Part shown: piece after piece, positions 16,169 through 25,358 of the stretch
Numbering within the stretch: position 1 is the stretch's first letter
Layout: the number at the start of each line of letters is the position of its first letter
Source: a bacterium
Lineage (GTDB): Bacteria > UBP6 > UBA1177 > JAKLFG01
DNA length: 42,999 nucleotides
Direction: 5' to 3'
NCBI GenBank assembly: GCA_022711315.1
Contig: JAKLFG010000018.1
Location: forward strand, 1-42,999
Translations under genes and position numbers: made by a program
The notes under the pieces: generated by a model
Seen by the model: only the letters and a program-made list of their open reading frames with translations
What the model was told of the DNA's origin: nothing
Database searches by the model: none

Positions 16169-16651
16169 ATGGCGTACAATAGCTTCAACAAGATATTCAT
16201 CCTCGGTCGGCTCGGCAAGGCGCCCGAACTGCGCTACTCGACCGCGGGGAACCCGATAACGAAATTCAGCGTCGCCACCAATGAACGCCTCAAGGGGACC
16301 GGCGGGCAGCCCGAGGAGCATACCGAATGGCACCGAGCGGTGGTGTTCGGCGCGCAGGCCGAGAACTGCTCGAAGTTCCTCAAGTCCGGTTCGCTCGTGT
16401 TCATCGAGGGGAAACTCCGCACCCGCAAATACACCGGCAAGGACAACGAGGAGAAATTCTTCACCGAGGTCATCTGCGATACGATACATTTCCTCGATTC
16501 CCTCGGTCAGGGGGGCGGCGAACCGCAGAAGGGAGCCGAGCGGACCTACCAGAAAAATGACGCGACCCCCAAAAGTAAGGAAGACGAATTCAACAGCGCC
16601 GTTTCCGACGCCCTGAAAGAGGCGCCGGAGGAAGAGGATCTCCCGTTCTGA
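16169..16651 (+). CDS. ssb: Single-stranded DNA-binding protein
   Basis: This 160-residue protein has the N-terminal OB-fold: FNKIFILGRLGKAPELRY, TKFSVATNE, TEWHRAVVFG and VFIEGKLRTRKY. A disordered linker and the acidic tip EEEDLPF follow; that tip recruits recombination and repair proteins in the family. It begins five bases after the sensor gene, making it last in the operon. Its stop abuts the stop of the convergent mutY-like gene. Confidence 0.95.
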   Translation: MAYNSFNKIFILGRLGKAPELRYSTAGNPITKFSVATNERLKGTGGQPEEHTEWHRAVVFGAQAENCSKFLKSGSLVFIEGKLRTRKYTGKDNEEKFFTEVICDTIHFLDSLGQGGGEPQKGAERTYQKNDATPKSKEDEFNSAVSDALKEAPEEEDLPF

Positions 16652-17479
16652 TCACGGTATCCGGTACCGCCCGCCCGATCTTTTGATCATCCCTTCGTCA
16701 CACAGTCCCGATAGTATGCGCGACAGCCGCTTCGCGTCGACATCGTTCCCGATGTCTTGCCGTACCGAGGCCAGTAGGGGGTCCCGTGTCGTCGCACCCG
16801 TGCCGAGTGCCCGGAGTATCGCGCCGCGTATCTGACGGTCGCTTCCCTCGAACCGCGACTGTTTCGCATGGGTCGCGGACCGGCGCGTCGGGTTGGGTAC
16901 GCTTTTTTTAAGGTGAGCGCCGTAGTCCATGAGCGCATAGTACCAGCGGCGTGGATCGGTGCGGTCGACCGTCTTTTCGACGAGCGGCAGGATATCGCGG
17001 TCGGCCACCTTCTCGTGGCCTGCGAAGAAATGGTGAATATAGGCGGCGCGGATGTTGGTCTCGAGGAAGGCGTGCGGTTCGTTGAAGGCGAAGGCGAGTA
17101 CCGCGCGGGCCGTGTAGGGTCCGATGCCGGGAAGCGCGACGAGTTCCTTCACGGTGCGAGGGAGCGTTCCGTCGTGGCGACGCACCGTCTCCTCTGCCGC
17201 CCGTTTGAGAAAGAGCGCCCGCCGGTTGTACCCGAGCCCCCGCCAGAGCGCGAGCACCTCGCGGAGCGGCGCCGCGGCGAGCGTGGCGAGGTCGGGGAAC
17301 CGCTCGATGAATCGGGGGAAATAGCGCGAGACCCGATCGACCTGCGTCTGCTGGAGCATCACCTCGGAAACGAGTATCTCGTAAGGGTCGGTGGTGAGCC
17401 GCCAGAGGAAGGAGCGCCCGTGTTTCTTGAAATGGACCTGCACCGTATCACGGAAAACTTTGAGTGACGGTCGGGTCAT
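16652..17479 (-). CDS. MutY-like HhH-GPD DNA glycosylase lacking the iron-sulfur cluster
   Basis: This 275-residue protein has the adenine glycosylase core: SEVMLQQTQVDRV with catalytic Glu39, the helix-hairpin-helix ALPGIGPYTARAV (about 115-127), and WRGLGYNRRAL. The LDGN catalytic loop reads LETN (Glu140 in place of Asp). The C-terminal CxxxxxxCxxCxxxxxC cluster motif is absent, replaced by YGAHLKKSVPNPTRRS and a FEGSDRQIRG block. A winged-helix-like end replaces the NUDIX-type 8-oxoG domain. It is probably a repair glycosylase for mismatched bases, but the exact lesion cannot be read. The ATG overlaps the antiporter stop by four bases. Confidence 0.82.
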   Translation of the reverse strand: MTRPSLKVFRDTVQVHFKKHGRSFLWRLTTDPYEILVSEVMLQQTQVDRVSRYFPRFIERFPDLATLAAAPLREVLALWRGLGYNRRALFLKRAAEETVRRHDGTLPRTVKELVALPGIGPYTARAVLAFAFNEPHAFLETNIRAAYIHHFFAGHEKVADRDILPLVEKTVDRTDPRRWYYALMDYGAHLKKSVPNPTRRSATHAKQSRFEGSDRQIRGAILRALGTGATTRDPLLASVRQDIGNDVDAKRLSRILSGLCDEGMIKRSGGRYRIP

Positions 17480-19131
17480 GATGCCGGGGTCACCGTCCGA
17501 ACGCCGAGGAAGCGCAGTATCGCGACCGCCGCCGCTATCTGGAGCGCAAGGCAGAAAAGCGGGTTCACGCCGAAGCCGGCGGGCAGGTAGCCAAGGAGCA
17601 GGGCGAGCGTGCCGTAGAGGAGCGCGTAGGGGAGTTGTGTCCGGACATGATCCATGAGCGGCAGGCCCGAATACATCGCCGACATGACGGTGGTGTCCGA
17701 CACCGGCGAACAGTGGTCGCCGAAGATCGAGCCGGTCAGCACCGCGCCGACGGTGAGTATCGCCAGATCGTTCAGCGCCGCGCCATCCATCCCCTGTGCC
17801 CCGGCGATCCCGGCGGCGAGCGGTATCACGGTCGGGAAGAGTATCGCCATCGTGCCCCACGAGGTGCCGGTCGCGAACGAGGTGACCGCGGCGGCGAGGA
17901 AGACGGCGGCCGGAAGCAGTCCCGCCGAGAGAACGCCCGAAAGCCCCCGCGAGATGAATTCGGCGGTACCGAGGTCCTTGGTCACCGCGCCGAGCGTCCA
18001 CGCGAGCGTCAGGATCATCAGGGCGGGGAGCATCATCTGGAGCCCTTTCAGCCACGCCGCGGCGAGTTTATCGGTGTCGAGCGTCCGGCGCAGAAGAACG
18101 AGCCCGCCGGCGGTGAGCGTCGAAAGAAGCGCCGCCCACATGAGCACCGTGAACGAATCGGCCGACGAAAGTATATCGCGGAGCGGGAAGGAGGTCGCCC
18201 CTTTGGCCGCAAGCGCCGAGAGGCCGCTGATGACCAGCCCGCCGAGTACCGAGAATACCATCACCGCGACCGGCAGGACCGCGTCGTACCAGCGGCGTTT
18301 GTCGGCGGGCGGCAGTTGCGACTCGTCGGCGCCCGCGGCGAGATCACCGCCCGGTTCGTGCGGGACGCCGGTCATGAGCGTCCGTTCCTCGGCTTTCCGC
18401 ATCGGACCCAGTTCGCGCCGCATGAGGACCGAGACCGGCACCATGACCAGCAGGAGCAGGGCGTAAAAACGATAGGGTATCGATGCGAGGAATGCGTTGT
18501 AGGCCTCCAGTTCGATATTGCTCTGTTTGAAGGCGTCGGCGATGAGTCCCAGTTCGTAGCCGATCCAGGTCGAAAGTATCGAAACGCTCGCGATGGGGGC
18601 GCTCGTCGAATCGACGACGAAGGAGAGTTTCTCGCGGCTCACCCGCCAGCGGTCGGTGAGCGGTCGGAAGGCCGAGCCGGTGACGATGGTCGATGAGTAG
18701 TCGTCGAAGAACATCAGAACGCCGGTCGCGTAGGCGGCCAGTTGCGCGCCGATCCGGTTCTTGGCCTTGCGGGCGATGAGGGCGACCAGCGCGTGGATGC
18801 CGCCCGACGCGGCGAGTATCCCGGTCATTCCGCCGATGAGCGCGGTGAAGACGATGATGAGGAGATGCGACGGATCGTTGAGTCCCGTGATGACCCACTG
18901 GTCGGCGGCGCGGAAAAAGCCGCCCCCGACGCTCGTGAACACCGTCCCGCCATCGCGCAGAAGTATGAGCGCCGCGCCGACCCAGATACCGCAGAAGAGC
19001 GCCACGATCACCCGCCGCGTGAGGAACGCGAGCCCGATGGCCGCAAGCGGCGGCAGGAGCGGTCGCCACTCGGGCAACATCCACGCCATCTCGATGATGA
19101 CGCCCCCAAAGACGACGATACGCAGGATCAT
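17476..19131 (-). CDS. NhaC-type Na+/H+ antiporter family membrane protein
   Basis: This 551-residue protein has about 12 hydrophobic helices. The conserved NhaC-family sections are visible: LIGGMTGILAASGG, MFFDDYSSTIVTGSAFRPL with its acidic pair, VDSTSAPIASVSILSTWIGYELG and the late block FATGTSWGTMAILFPTVIPL with GDHCSPVSDTTVMSAMYSG. The family exchanges sodium or organic acids for protons across the inner membrane; the true substrate is not readable. The ATG at 19131 overlaps the Sel1-protein stop (ATGA); a second in-frame ATG at 19089 would remove 14 residues. Middle gene of a three-gene reverse operon. Confidence 0.9.
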   Translation of the reverse strand: MILRIVVFGGVIIEMAWMLPEWRPLLPPLAAIGLAFLTRRVIVALFCGIWVGAALILLRDGGTVFTSVGGGFFRAADQWVITGLNDPSHLLIIVFTALIGGMTGILAASGGIHALVALIARKAKNRIGAQLAAYATGVLMFFDDYSSTIVTGSAFRPLTDRWRVSREKLSFVVDSTSAPIASVSILSTWIGYELGLIADAFKQSNIELEAYNAFLASIPYRFYALLLLVMVPVSVLMRRELGPMRKAEERTLMTGVPHEPGGDLAAGADESQLPPADKRRWYDAVLPVAVMVFSVLGGLVISGLSALAAKGATSFPLRDILSSADSFTVLMWAALLSTLTAGGLVLLRRTLDTDKLAAAWLKGLQMMLPALMILTLAWTLGAVTKDLGTAEFISRGLSGVLSAGLLPAAVFLAAAVTSFATGTSWGTMAILFPTVIPLAAGIAGAQGMDGAALNDLAILTVGAVLTGSIFGDHCSPVSDTTVMSAMYSGLPLMDHVRTQLPYALLYGTLALLLGYLPAGFGVNPLFCLALQIAAAVAILRFLGVRTVTPAS

Positions 19132-20177
19132 TTCTTCTTCCCACCCTTCTTCGGGTTCTTCGCCGCCTTGACGGCGTCGCAGGCCTTTTTGTGGTCGAGC
19201 GAACAGGCAAGCGTGTAGTATTCGAGCGCCTTGGCGGTATCTTTTTCGACACCGGCCCCGCTTTCGTGGACATTACCGAGATTGTAGCAACCCTCGCCGT
19301 GTTTCATGGTGCACGACTTCTCGAACAGCGCCCTCCCCATCTCCTGATCGAGCGGCGCGCCATCGCCGTTGATGTACATGAACCCGGCGTTCGAGCAGGC
19401 GCGGGCGTCGCCCTTGTCGCAGGCCTTGTCGTAGGTCGCAAGCACCTGCTTGGCGTCGCGCGGCAGTTCCCCTTGCTCCATCATGATGGCTATGTTGTAG
19501 CAGGCCGCGGCGACCCCGCCGTCGCACGCCTTCTTGAAATACTCCGCCGCCTTCGCGACACTGCGCGGCGTCCCTTCGCCCAAGTAATGCATCGTCCCTG
19601 CCTGATGGCAGGCCTCGAGATCGTCCTTGCCGCTACAGGCGATCTGGCGTCCTTCGAGTTTTTTCGCCGGATCGGTCTCGATGAATTTCTGCAGACCCTC
19701 CGCCTGTGCGCAGGCTCCTTCGTACTGCATTGCGCAGGCCGAATGGTAGGCGTCCGCGGCCTTTGAGAGGAACTTGGGTTCCTTCCGCGAGCGCTGATGG
19801 TAAAGGACCGCGAGATTGTTGCACCCGAGTCCCGAGCCGCCGTCGCAAGACTTCTTATAGTGCGTCTCGGCGCCGTTCCAGTCTCGTCCGCCACCTTCGC
19901 CGCTTTCCAGCATCGCGCCGAGATTCGAGCAGGCGTCGGCATGGCCTTTGGTGCAGGCGTGGCGGTAAAAGACGCGCGCCTTGGCGGGATTCTTTCCCAG
20001 TTCCTTCCCGTAGTAATAGTTCTCAGCGAGGAACATGCAGGCGTCCACATCACCGCCGGTGCATTTCTTCTCGTTGAACGCGGCAAGTTGCGCCGGGCTC
20101 GGCGGCGCCTCATTGCCCGCCTCGGCCAGCAGGGACGAGGCGACAAGAACGAAGGCGAACAAAGCGAGGATGCGCAT
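19128..20177 (-). CDS. Secreted Sel1-repeat (SLR) protein rich in paired Cys
   Basis: This 349-residue protein has a signal peptide (MRILALFAFVLVASSLLAEA). Residues about 30-335 are a solenoid of roughly eight Sel1-like helical pairs, each with a C-x-x-G-x-x-x-AC core such as ACTKGHADACSNLGAMLESG. The two Cys eight residues apart in most repeats resemble Helicobacter Hcp proteins, where they form disulfides. A Lys/Gly tail (KKGGKKK) follows. It is likely a periplasmic or secreted interaction scaffold. The ATG at 20177 gives the signal peptide; an upstream in-frame ATG at 20219 would extend into the -10 region. It is first in the operon. Confidence 0.88.
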   Translation of the reverse strand: MRILALFAFVLVASSLLAEAGNEAPPSPAQLAAFNEKKCTGGDVDACMFLAENYYYGKELGKNPAKARVFYRHACTKGHADACSNLGAMLESGEGGGRDWNGAETHYKKSCDGGSGLGCNNLAVLYHQRSRKEPKFLSKAADAYHSACAMQYEGACAQAEGLQKFIETDPAKKLEGRQIACSGKDDLEACHQAGTMHYLGEGTPRSVAKAAEYFKKACDGGVAAACYNIAIMMEQGELPRDAKQVLATYDKACDKGDARACSNAGFMYINGDGAPLDQEMGRALFEKSCTMKHGEGCYNLGNVHESGAGVEKDTAKALEYYTLACSLDHKKACDAVKAAKNPKKGGKKK

Positions 20178-20209
20178 GGTGTCCCCCGTGTTTTCACGAT
20201 ACGGGACCG

Positions 20210-20238
20210 ATACTAACAACGCCCGTCGCCGGTGTCAA
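20210..20238 (-). promoter_or_regulatory. Promoter for the Sel1-antiporter-glycosylase operon
   Basis: On the reverse strand a consensus TTGACA (20233-20238) and TAGTAT (20210-20215) are separated by 17 bases. It diverges from the lipoprotein promoter. Confidence 0.65.
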
Positions 20239-20253
20239 TACCGCGGCAAAAAG

Positions 20254-20282
20254 TTGACCGCGTCCCTCTTTTCCGGCATACT
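20254..20282 (+). promoter_or_regulatory. Promoter for the Cys-repeat lipoprotein
   Basis: TTGACC and CATACT are separated by 17 bases, 45 bases before the ATG. Confidence 0.5.
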
Positions 20283-20327
20283 TATGCGGTCTCAAGGACG
20301 GGGTCATCGAAAAGGAGGAACAACGAC

Positions 20328-21734
20328 ATGAAAAAGATGCTGGGCCTGCTGGTCATTCCGGCGTTCGTGCTGCTTATCGCGTGCGACGGCACCACGAAGA
20401 AGAAGGTGGTGGACGACGATACGGTCGGCGGTGATACGATCGTCGAGGCCGACGGCGATACGACCGTGACGGATGCCGATCTCGCGGCGACCTGCGGCAA
20501 CGGAAGCATCGATATCGGCGAGCCGTGCGACGGAGATATGAAGAACTGCGTCGAGATAGATCCGGTGAAGTACACCGGAGGCAAGGCGAAATGCAAGGCC
20601 GACTGCGCCGGGTACGACACGATCACCTGCGACGAGAACCCGGCTGTGTGCGGCAACGGCATCGTCGAAGGAGCCGAGAAGTGCGACGGCACGATAGACA
20701 ACTGCGTGGACATCGATCCGCTGATGTTCGTCGCCGGCAAGGCGCGGTGCAAGACCGACTGCACCGGCTGGGATCTCGAGACCTGCGAGAGTTCCGGCGA
20801 TTATTGCGGCGACGGCGAGAAGAGCGAGACCGAGTTCTGTGACGGCGACGCGAAGACCTGCGTCGAACTCAATCCGTCACTCTACGAGAGCGGCACCGCG
20901 CCCTGCAACGCCTCATGCAGCGGCTATGACATGACCGGGTGCGTCGTCATTCAATCGGAGTGCAAGGACGGCGTCATCGAAGGCATCGAGATATGTGACG
21001 GCGGTCCCGACGGAAAGGCCGGGCTCAGGGATTGCGTCGAGATCGACCCCTTCCTCTACAGCGGCGGCAAGGCCTACTGCCTCGACGACTGCACCGGGTA
21101 CGACACGGTCACCTGCGAGGAGAACATGAGCGGCACGCTCTTTTCCGACCAGTTCGAGAACGGGAGCGCCAAATGGCTCATCGAGAAGGACTGGGAGATA
21201 GGGCAGCCCTCCTACACCAACGGCGACGAAACGATCACCGAGGCCTACAGCGGCCTCAATGTCCTTGCGACGAAACTCACCGGACCCTATGCGCTTGCCA
21301 CGCAGGGGCTTCCCTATACGCAGGCGGCCATAATCGCCAAGCCGATACCGATACCGTCAGGCAAGGCGACCACGCTCATGTTCCGCGCCTATGTCTACAC
21401 CGAGTATTACACGAGCACCTCGGATGCGACGCAGAACAAATGGTATGACGGCCTCATCGTCGAAGGATATGAGGATACCGAGAAACTCGGCGAACTCACG
21501 CTGGAGGCCACGAGTGCCGCGCTCCTCGGCGAATTCAGCATACCGGAAGGGGGCGGCTATGTCGTGAAGAACGGCATCCGCGGCCACAGCGTCGCGAACA
21601 CCTACACGCTTTTCACCGCCGATCTTTCGGCCTATGCCGGCAAAACGGTGACGATCAGTTTCCTATTCGTCAGCGACTACATCACCAGCCACTTCGGCGT
21701 CGCGATAGACGATGTCACGATAACGACGGAGTGA
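20328..21734 (+). CDS. Lipoprotein with four Cys-rich repeats and a C-terminal beta-sandwich domain
   Basis: This 468-residue protein has a lipoprotein signal with Cys19 (FVLLIAC, then Asp at +2) and a Lys/Asp-rich spacer. Four repeats of 50-58 residues follow, of the type CGNG-x8-CDG-x5-CVEIDP...GGKA-x-C-x-x-DC-x-GYD-x-x-x-C. These resemble the myxobacterial Cys-rich repeat class. Residues about 270-468 are one domain starting LFSDQFENG and ending SHFGVAIDDVTI, similar to MAM or choice-of-anchor beta-sandwiches. It is probably displayed at the cell surface. GGAGG at 20314-20318 supports the ATG at 20328 over the in-frame start at 20232. It lacks the GCGC tail found on the other export proteins. 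Confidence 0.87.
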   Translation: MKKMLGLLVIPAFVLLIACDGTTKKKVVDDDTVGGDTIVEADGDTTVTDADLAATCGNGSIDIGEPCDGDMKNCVEIDPVKYTGGKAKCKADCAGYDTITCDENPAVCGNGIVEGAEKCDGTIDNCVDIDPLMFVAGKARCKTDCTGWDLETCESSGDYCGDGEKSETEFCDGDAKTCVELNPSLYESGTAPCNASCSGYDMTGCVVIQSECKDGVIEGIEICDGGPDGKAGLRDCVEIDPFLYSGGKAYCLDDCTGYDTVTCEENMSGTLFSDQFENGSAKWLIEKDWEIGQPSYTNGDETITEAYSGLNVLATKLTGPYALATQGLPYTQAAIIAKPIPIPSGKATTLMFRAYVYTEYYTSTSDATQNKWYDGLIVEGYEDTEKLGELTLEATSAALLGEFSIPEGGGYVVKNGIRGHSVANTYTLFTADLSAYAGKTVTISFLFVSDYITSHFGVAIDDVTITTE

Positions 21735-21743
21735 TCGATCCGC

Positions 21744-22142
21744 CTAGCGCGGGAACGGTAGCATCACCCCATCTTTCTTAACGGTGTCGGCGGCGTTGCC
21801 GCTCACCACGACGATGTCGCTCGCGCGGGTCGCCGCGATGGCGGCGTTGCGATGCCATTCGGAGGCGTGGAATACGACACGCGGCAGAAAAAAGAGTTCG
21901 GGTCCGGGCGCCGCATCGTCGAGCGCGCAGAGCAGAAGCACGGGAAAATCGGGCCTGATCGGGGTCCCCGGTTTCATGAACCCGGCGGCATGGGTCCCGG
22001 CGAACGGCTCGGCGAGCCAGAGATAGGGCGGGGGCAGGAGTGTTTCGAGACACCACTTGTCGATACCGACGATGAGCGGCATCTTCATCGCCGCGAGGTC
22101 GGGCAAGCCCTCGATCGCTATTTTCTCTTCGGGAACAGCCAT
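21744..22142 (-). CDS. Protein of unknown function, coupled to a small membrane ORF
   Basis: This 132-residue protein is not recognised. It has no signal peptide or membrane helix and a mixed alpha/beta look. KMPLIVGIDKWCLETLLPPP and ASDIVVVSGNAADTVKKDG are suggestive of a small Rossmann-like fold, and the middle is Pro-rich. The ATG at 22142 lies inside the end of the GTG-start ORF at 22118-22249, which suggests translational coupling. An in-frame ATG at 22184 is possible but would run through more of that ORF. It converges with the lipoprotein gene, leaving a 9-base gap. Confidence 0.55.
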   Translation of the reverse strand: MAVPEEKIAIEGLPDLAAMKMPLIVGIDKWCLETLLPPPYLWLAEPFAGTHAAGFMKPGTPIRPDFPVLLLCALDDAAPGPELFFLPRVVFHASEWHRNAAIAATRASDIVVVSGNAADTVKKDGVMLPFPR

Positions 22143-22249
22143 GCGTGTATCTTGGAGAAGATGTTGTGCCGGCCGCGGGCCCACTCGACGATCTCGTAGA
22201 CGAACATCACGCCGACGGCGGTGAACAGTAGGTAGTCGAACGCGGTCAC
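22118..22249 (-). CDS. Small single-helix membrane protein (GTG start)
   Basis: This 43-residue ORF begins at a GTG preceded by AGGAG with a normal spacing. The first half is a membrane helix with acidic residues at its end (FDYLLFTAVGVMFVYEIVEW). The second half is basic (ARGRHNIFSKIHAWLFPKRK). That follows the positive-inside pattern, with the N-terminus outside. It reads straight into the unknown gene at 22142, overlapping by 25 bases. The family is not recognised; a membrane tether or small regulator is possible. Confidence 0.6.
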   Translation of the reverse strand: MTAFDYLLFTAVGVMFVYEIVEWARGRHNIFSKIHAWLFPKRK

Positions 22250-22312
22250 GGCACGCTCCTTTTACGATCGAACCAGTCTAACATCGGTGAACAGGAAAAG
22301 GGTAGTTTTTCG

Positions 22313-22341
22313 TTGCTTTTTCCGCATGACTGTGCTTTATA
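22313..22341 (+). promoter_or_regulatory. Promoter for the MgtE_N-CorA gene
   Basis: TTGCTT and TTTATA are separated by 17 bases, about 46 bases before the ATG at 22388. Confidence 0.45.
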
Positions 22342-22387
22342 TGGCGCGTCGGCTCGTCCTTATATCCCTTCATCGCGGGAGGCCGCC

Positions 22388-23764
22388 ATGAAGAACACCC
22401 TCCTGATGCAAGAACTCCGCGACATGCTTCGCGGGGAACATTACGATGATCTGCGCACCTACTGTCACTCGAACACCCCGCAGGTCATCGCCGGTTTCCT
22501 CGAGGCGCTTGATCCCGGTGAGATAAAAGAGGTGTTCTCTATCATCGACCGCGAGACGGCGGCGGCGATATTCCACCATTTCGAGGACGAGGTCAAGGAC
22601 GCCCTGCAGGACATCATGAGCGAACAGGAATTCTCCGAACTCCTGTTCGAGCTGCCCGAAGAGGTCCAGCAGGAACTCATCGAGGACCTGCCGGACGACG
22701 AGCGCAAAACGGTCGAGTCGTACATCGACCTCTACGAGAAGGTGGAAGAAGAGGAAAAGCGCAAGATAGAGGAGGACGCGAGAAAAGGGCGACAGATACT
22801 GATATACGACGAGGACGGGGAGATACTCGAGAACCTCACGATCTACAGATCGACGCCGGAAGGGTTGAAAGAGTTGCCCGCTGTCGAGGACGGTTGCTGG
22901 ATCAACGCGGTGATGCCGTTTCCCGAAGAGATCGATTACCTCGTCGAGCATTTCAACATACCGCGCGATTTTCTCGCTTCAGCGCTCGACATCGACGAGC
23001 GGGCGCGCATCGAGAAGGACGACAATGCCACGCTCATCATCACGCGCATGCCGATATACGACGAGGCCAACAAGAGCCTGATGTATGCCACGATGGCGGT
23101 CGGCATCATACTCGTGAACGGCGTCATCATCACGGTCTCGCCCCGACGGAATCTGGTTCTTGAGGAGTTCATCGAAGGCGAGGTCCGCCACTTCAGCACG
23201 ATCGATCGCGAACAGTTCATCATGCAGATACTCCTGCGCGCCACCCTGCTGTTCCTGCTCTATCTCAAGCAGATGAACAACATCGCCATGGTCATCCAGA
23301 AACACATACTCGAGGCGTCGCAGAACCGGCAACTCTCCAAGATGCTGAGCCTCGAGAAGTCGCTCGTCTATTTCGTCACCTCGCTCAAATCGAACGAGTT
23401 CATGATGACGCGGCTCAAGCGGATGGGGCTGATCCGCGAGGATGACCTGATGGATGATCTGTGGGAGGATCTCGAGATCGAACACAAACAGGCGGTCGAG
23501 ATGGCGCAGATATACTCGCATGTCATCAGCAACATGATGGGCGCCTTCGGATCAATCATCTCCAACAACCTCAACCTCGTCATGCGCATACTCACCTCCT
23601 TCACGATAGTACTTACCATCCCGGTCATATTCGCGTCGTTCTACGGCATGAATGTGCCGAACTTCCTCGAGGACAACCGCTTTGCCTTCGGCGGGATCTT
23701 TGTTCTTTCACTCGCCGTATCAGGCATCGTCATCTACTTTTTCAGGAAACGGCACTGGCTGTAG
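22388..23764 (+). CDS. CorA-type metal transporter with MgtE_N-like N-terminal domain
   Basis: This 458-residue protein has residues 10-115 made of short acidic helices of the MgtE N-terminal type (TPQVIAGFLEALDPGEIKEV, then ELLFELPEEVQQELIEDLPD). In MgtE that domain senses Mg2+ and gates the channel. The rest is CorA: a cytoplasmic alpha/beta funnel (about 150-300), the long stalk helix, and two C-terminal membrane helices with the selectivity motif YGMNVP (G420-M421-N422) and a basic end KRHWL. It probably imports Mg2+ or Co2+/Ni2+ with an added sensing module. The ATG at 22388 follows GGGAGG; an earlier in-frame ATG at 22313 coincides with the -35 box. Confidence 0.88.
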   Translation: MKNTLLMQELRDMLRGEHYDDLRTYCHSNTPQVIAGFLEALDPGEIKEVFSIIDRETAAAIFHHFEDEVKDALQDIMSEQEFSELLFELPEEVQQELIEDLPDDERKTVESYIDLYEKVEEEEKRKIEEDARKGRQILIYDEDGEILENLTIYRSTPEGLKELPAVEDGCWINAVMPFPEEIDYLVEHFNIPRDFLASALDIDERARIEKDDNATLIITRMPIYDEANKSLMYATMAVGIILVNGVIITVSPRRNLVLEEFIEGEVRHFSTIDREQFIMQILLRATLLFLLYLKQMNNIAMVIQKHILEASQNRQLSKMLSLEKSLVYFVTSLKSNEFMMTRLKRMGLIREDDLMDDLWEDLEIEHKQAVEMAQIYSHVISNMMGAFGSIISNNLNLVMRILTSFTIVLTIPVIFASFYGMNVPNFLEDNRFAFGGIFVLSLAVSGIVIYFFRKRHWL

Positions 23765-23898
23765 CCCCTTTTCAACAAAGTTTTTTTGTAAAACAAGAAA
23801 AAATGACCCCATGGAAATAGGGTTGTTACCCCATTGTGCCTAAAAAACAGGTCAAAAACGGCACAGATCTTGCCGCCCGAAAAAATGTGAAAAATGTT

Positions 23899-23921
23899 GT
23901 TCGATAAAAAATCGAACTTTT
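23899..23921 (+). terminator. Candidate weak intrinsic terminator or operator hairpin
   Basis: GTTCGAT and ATCGAAC form a perfect 7-base stem with an AAAAA loop, followed by TTTT. It lies 135 bases after the CorA stop. The AT-rich stem is weak for a terminator, so an operator is equally possible. Confidence 0.35.
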
Positions 23922-23959
23922 CGCTATTGACGATTTTTTTGATAAAACAGGCATTTTTT

Positions 23960-23987
23960 TTGTAACGCCCCGTAAACGCTATATAAA
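23960..23987 (+). promoter_or_regulatory. Promoter for the kamA-ATP-grasp operon
   Basis: TTGTAA and TATAAA are separated by 16 bases inside the AT-rich region. The predicted leader is about 90 bases long. Confidence 0.5.
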
Positions 23988-24083
23988 AATTTTTGTAAAA
24001 AACAGGAGAAAAATTGCAAAAGATAAAAAAATCCTTACAAATAGGAATGTTGCATCCGCCACTAGCCACGGAGGGGTACGGCG

Positions 24084-25349
<1,266 letters not shown>

Positions 25350-25358
25350 GCGCGATCC

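Larger units (their letters stand above)
23765..24083. other. 319-base AT-rich gene-free region
   Basis: No coding frame with a ribosome site and family sense is seen. The stretch is packed with A- and T-tracts, unlike the GC-rich surroundings. It contains the words AAAACAGG three times (in AAAAAACAGG, GATAAAACAGG and AAAAAACAGG contexts), a 7-base hairpin at 23899-23917 and the kamA promoter. No DnaA box (TTATCCACA) is visible, so I do not call it an origin. It could be a curved, regulated upstream region. Confidence 0.6.

Noticed and set aside
23765-24083. AT-rich gap as an origin of replication
   Set aside because: No DnaA box or origin-linked gene (dnaA, dnaN, gidA) is seen, and flanking genes are a transporter and kamA.
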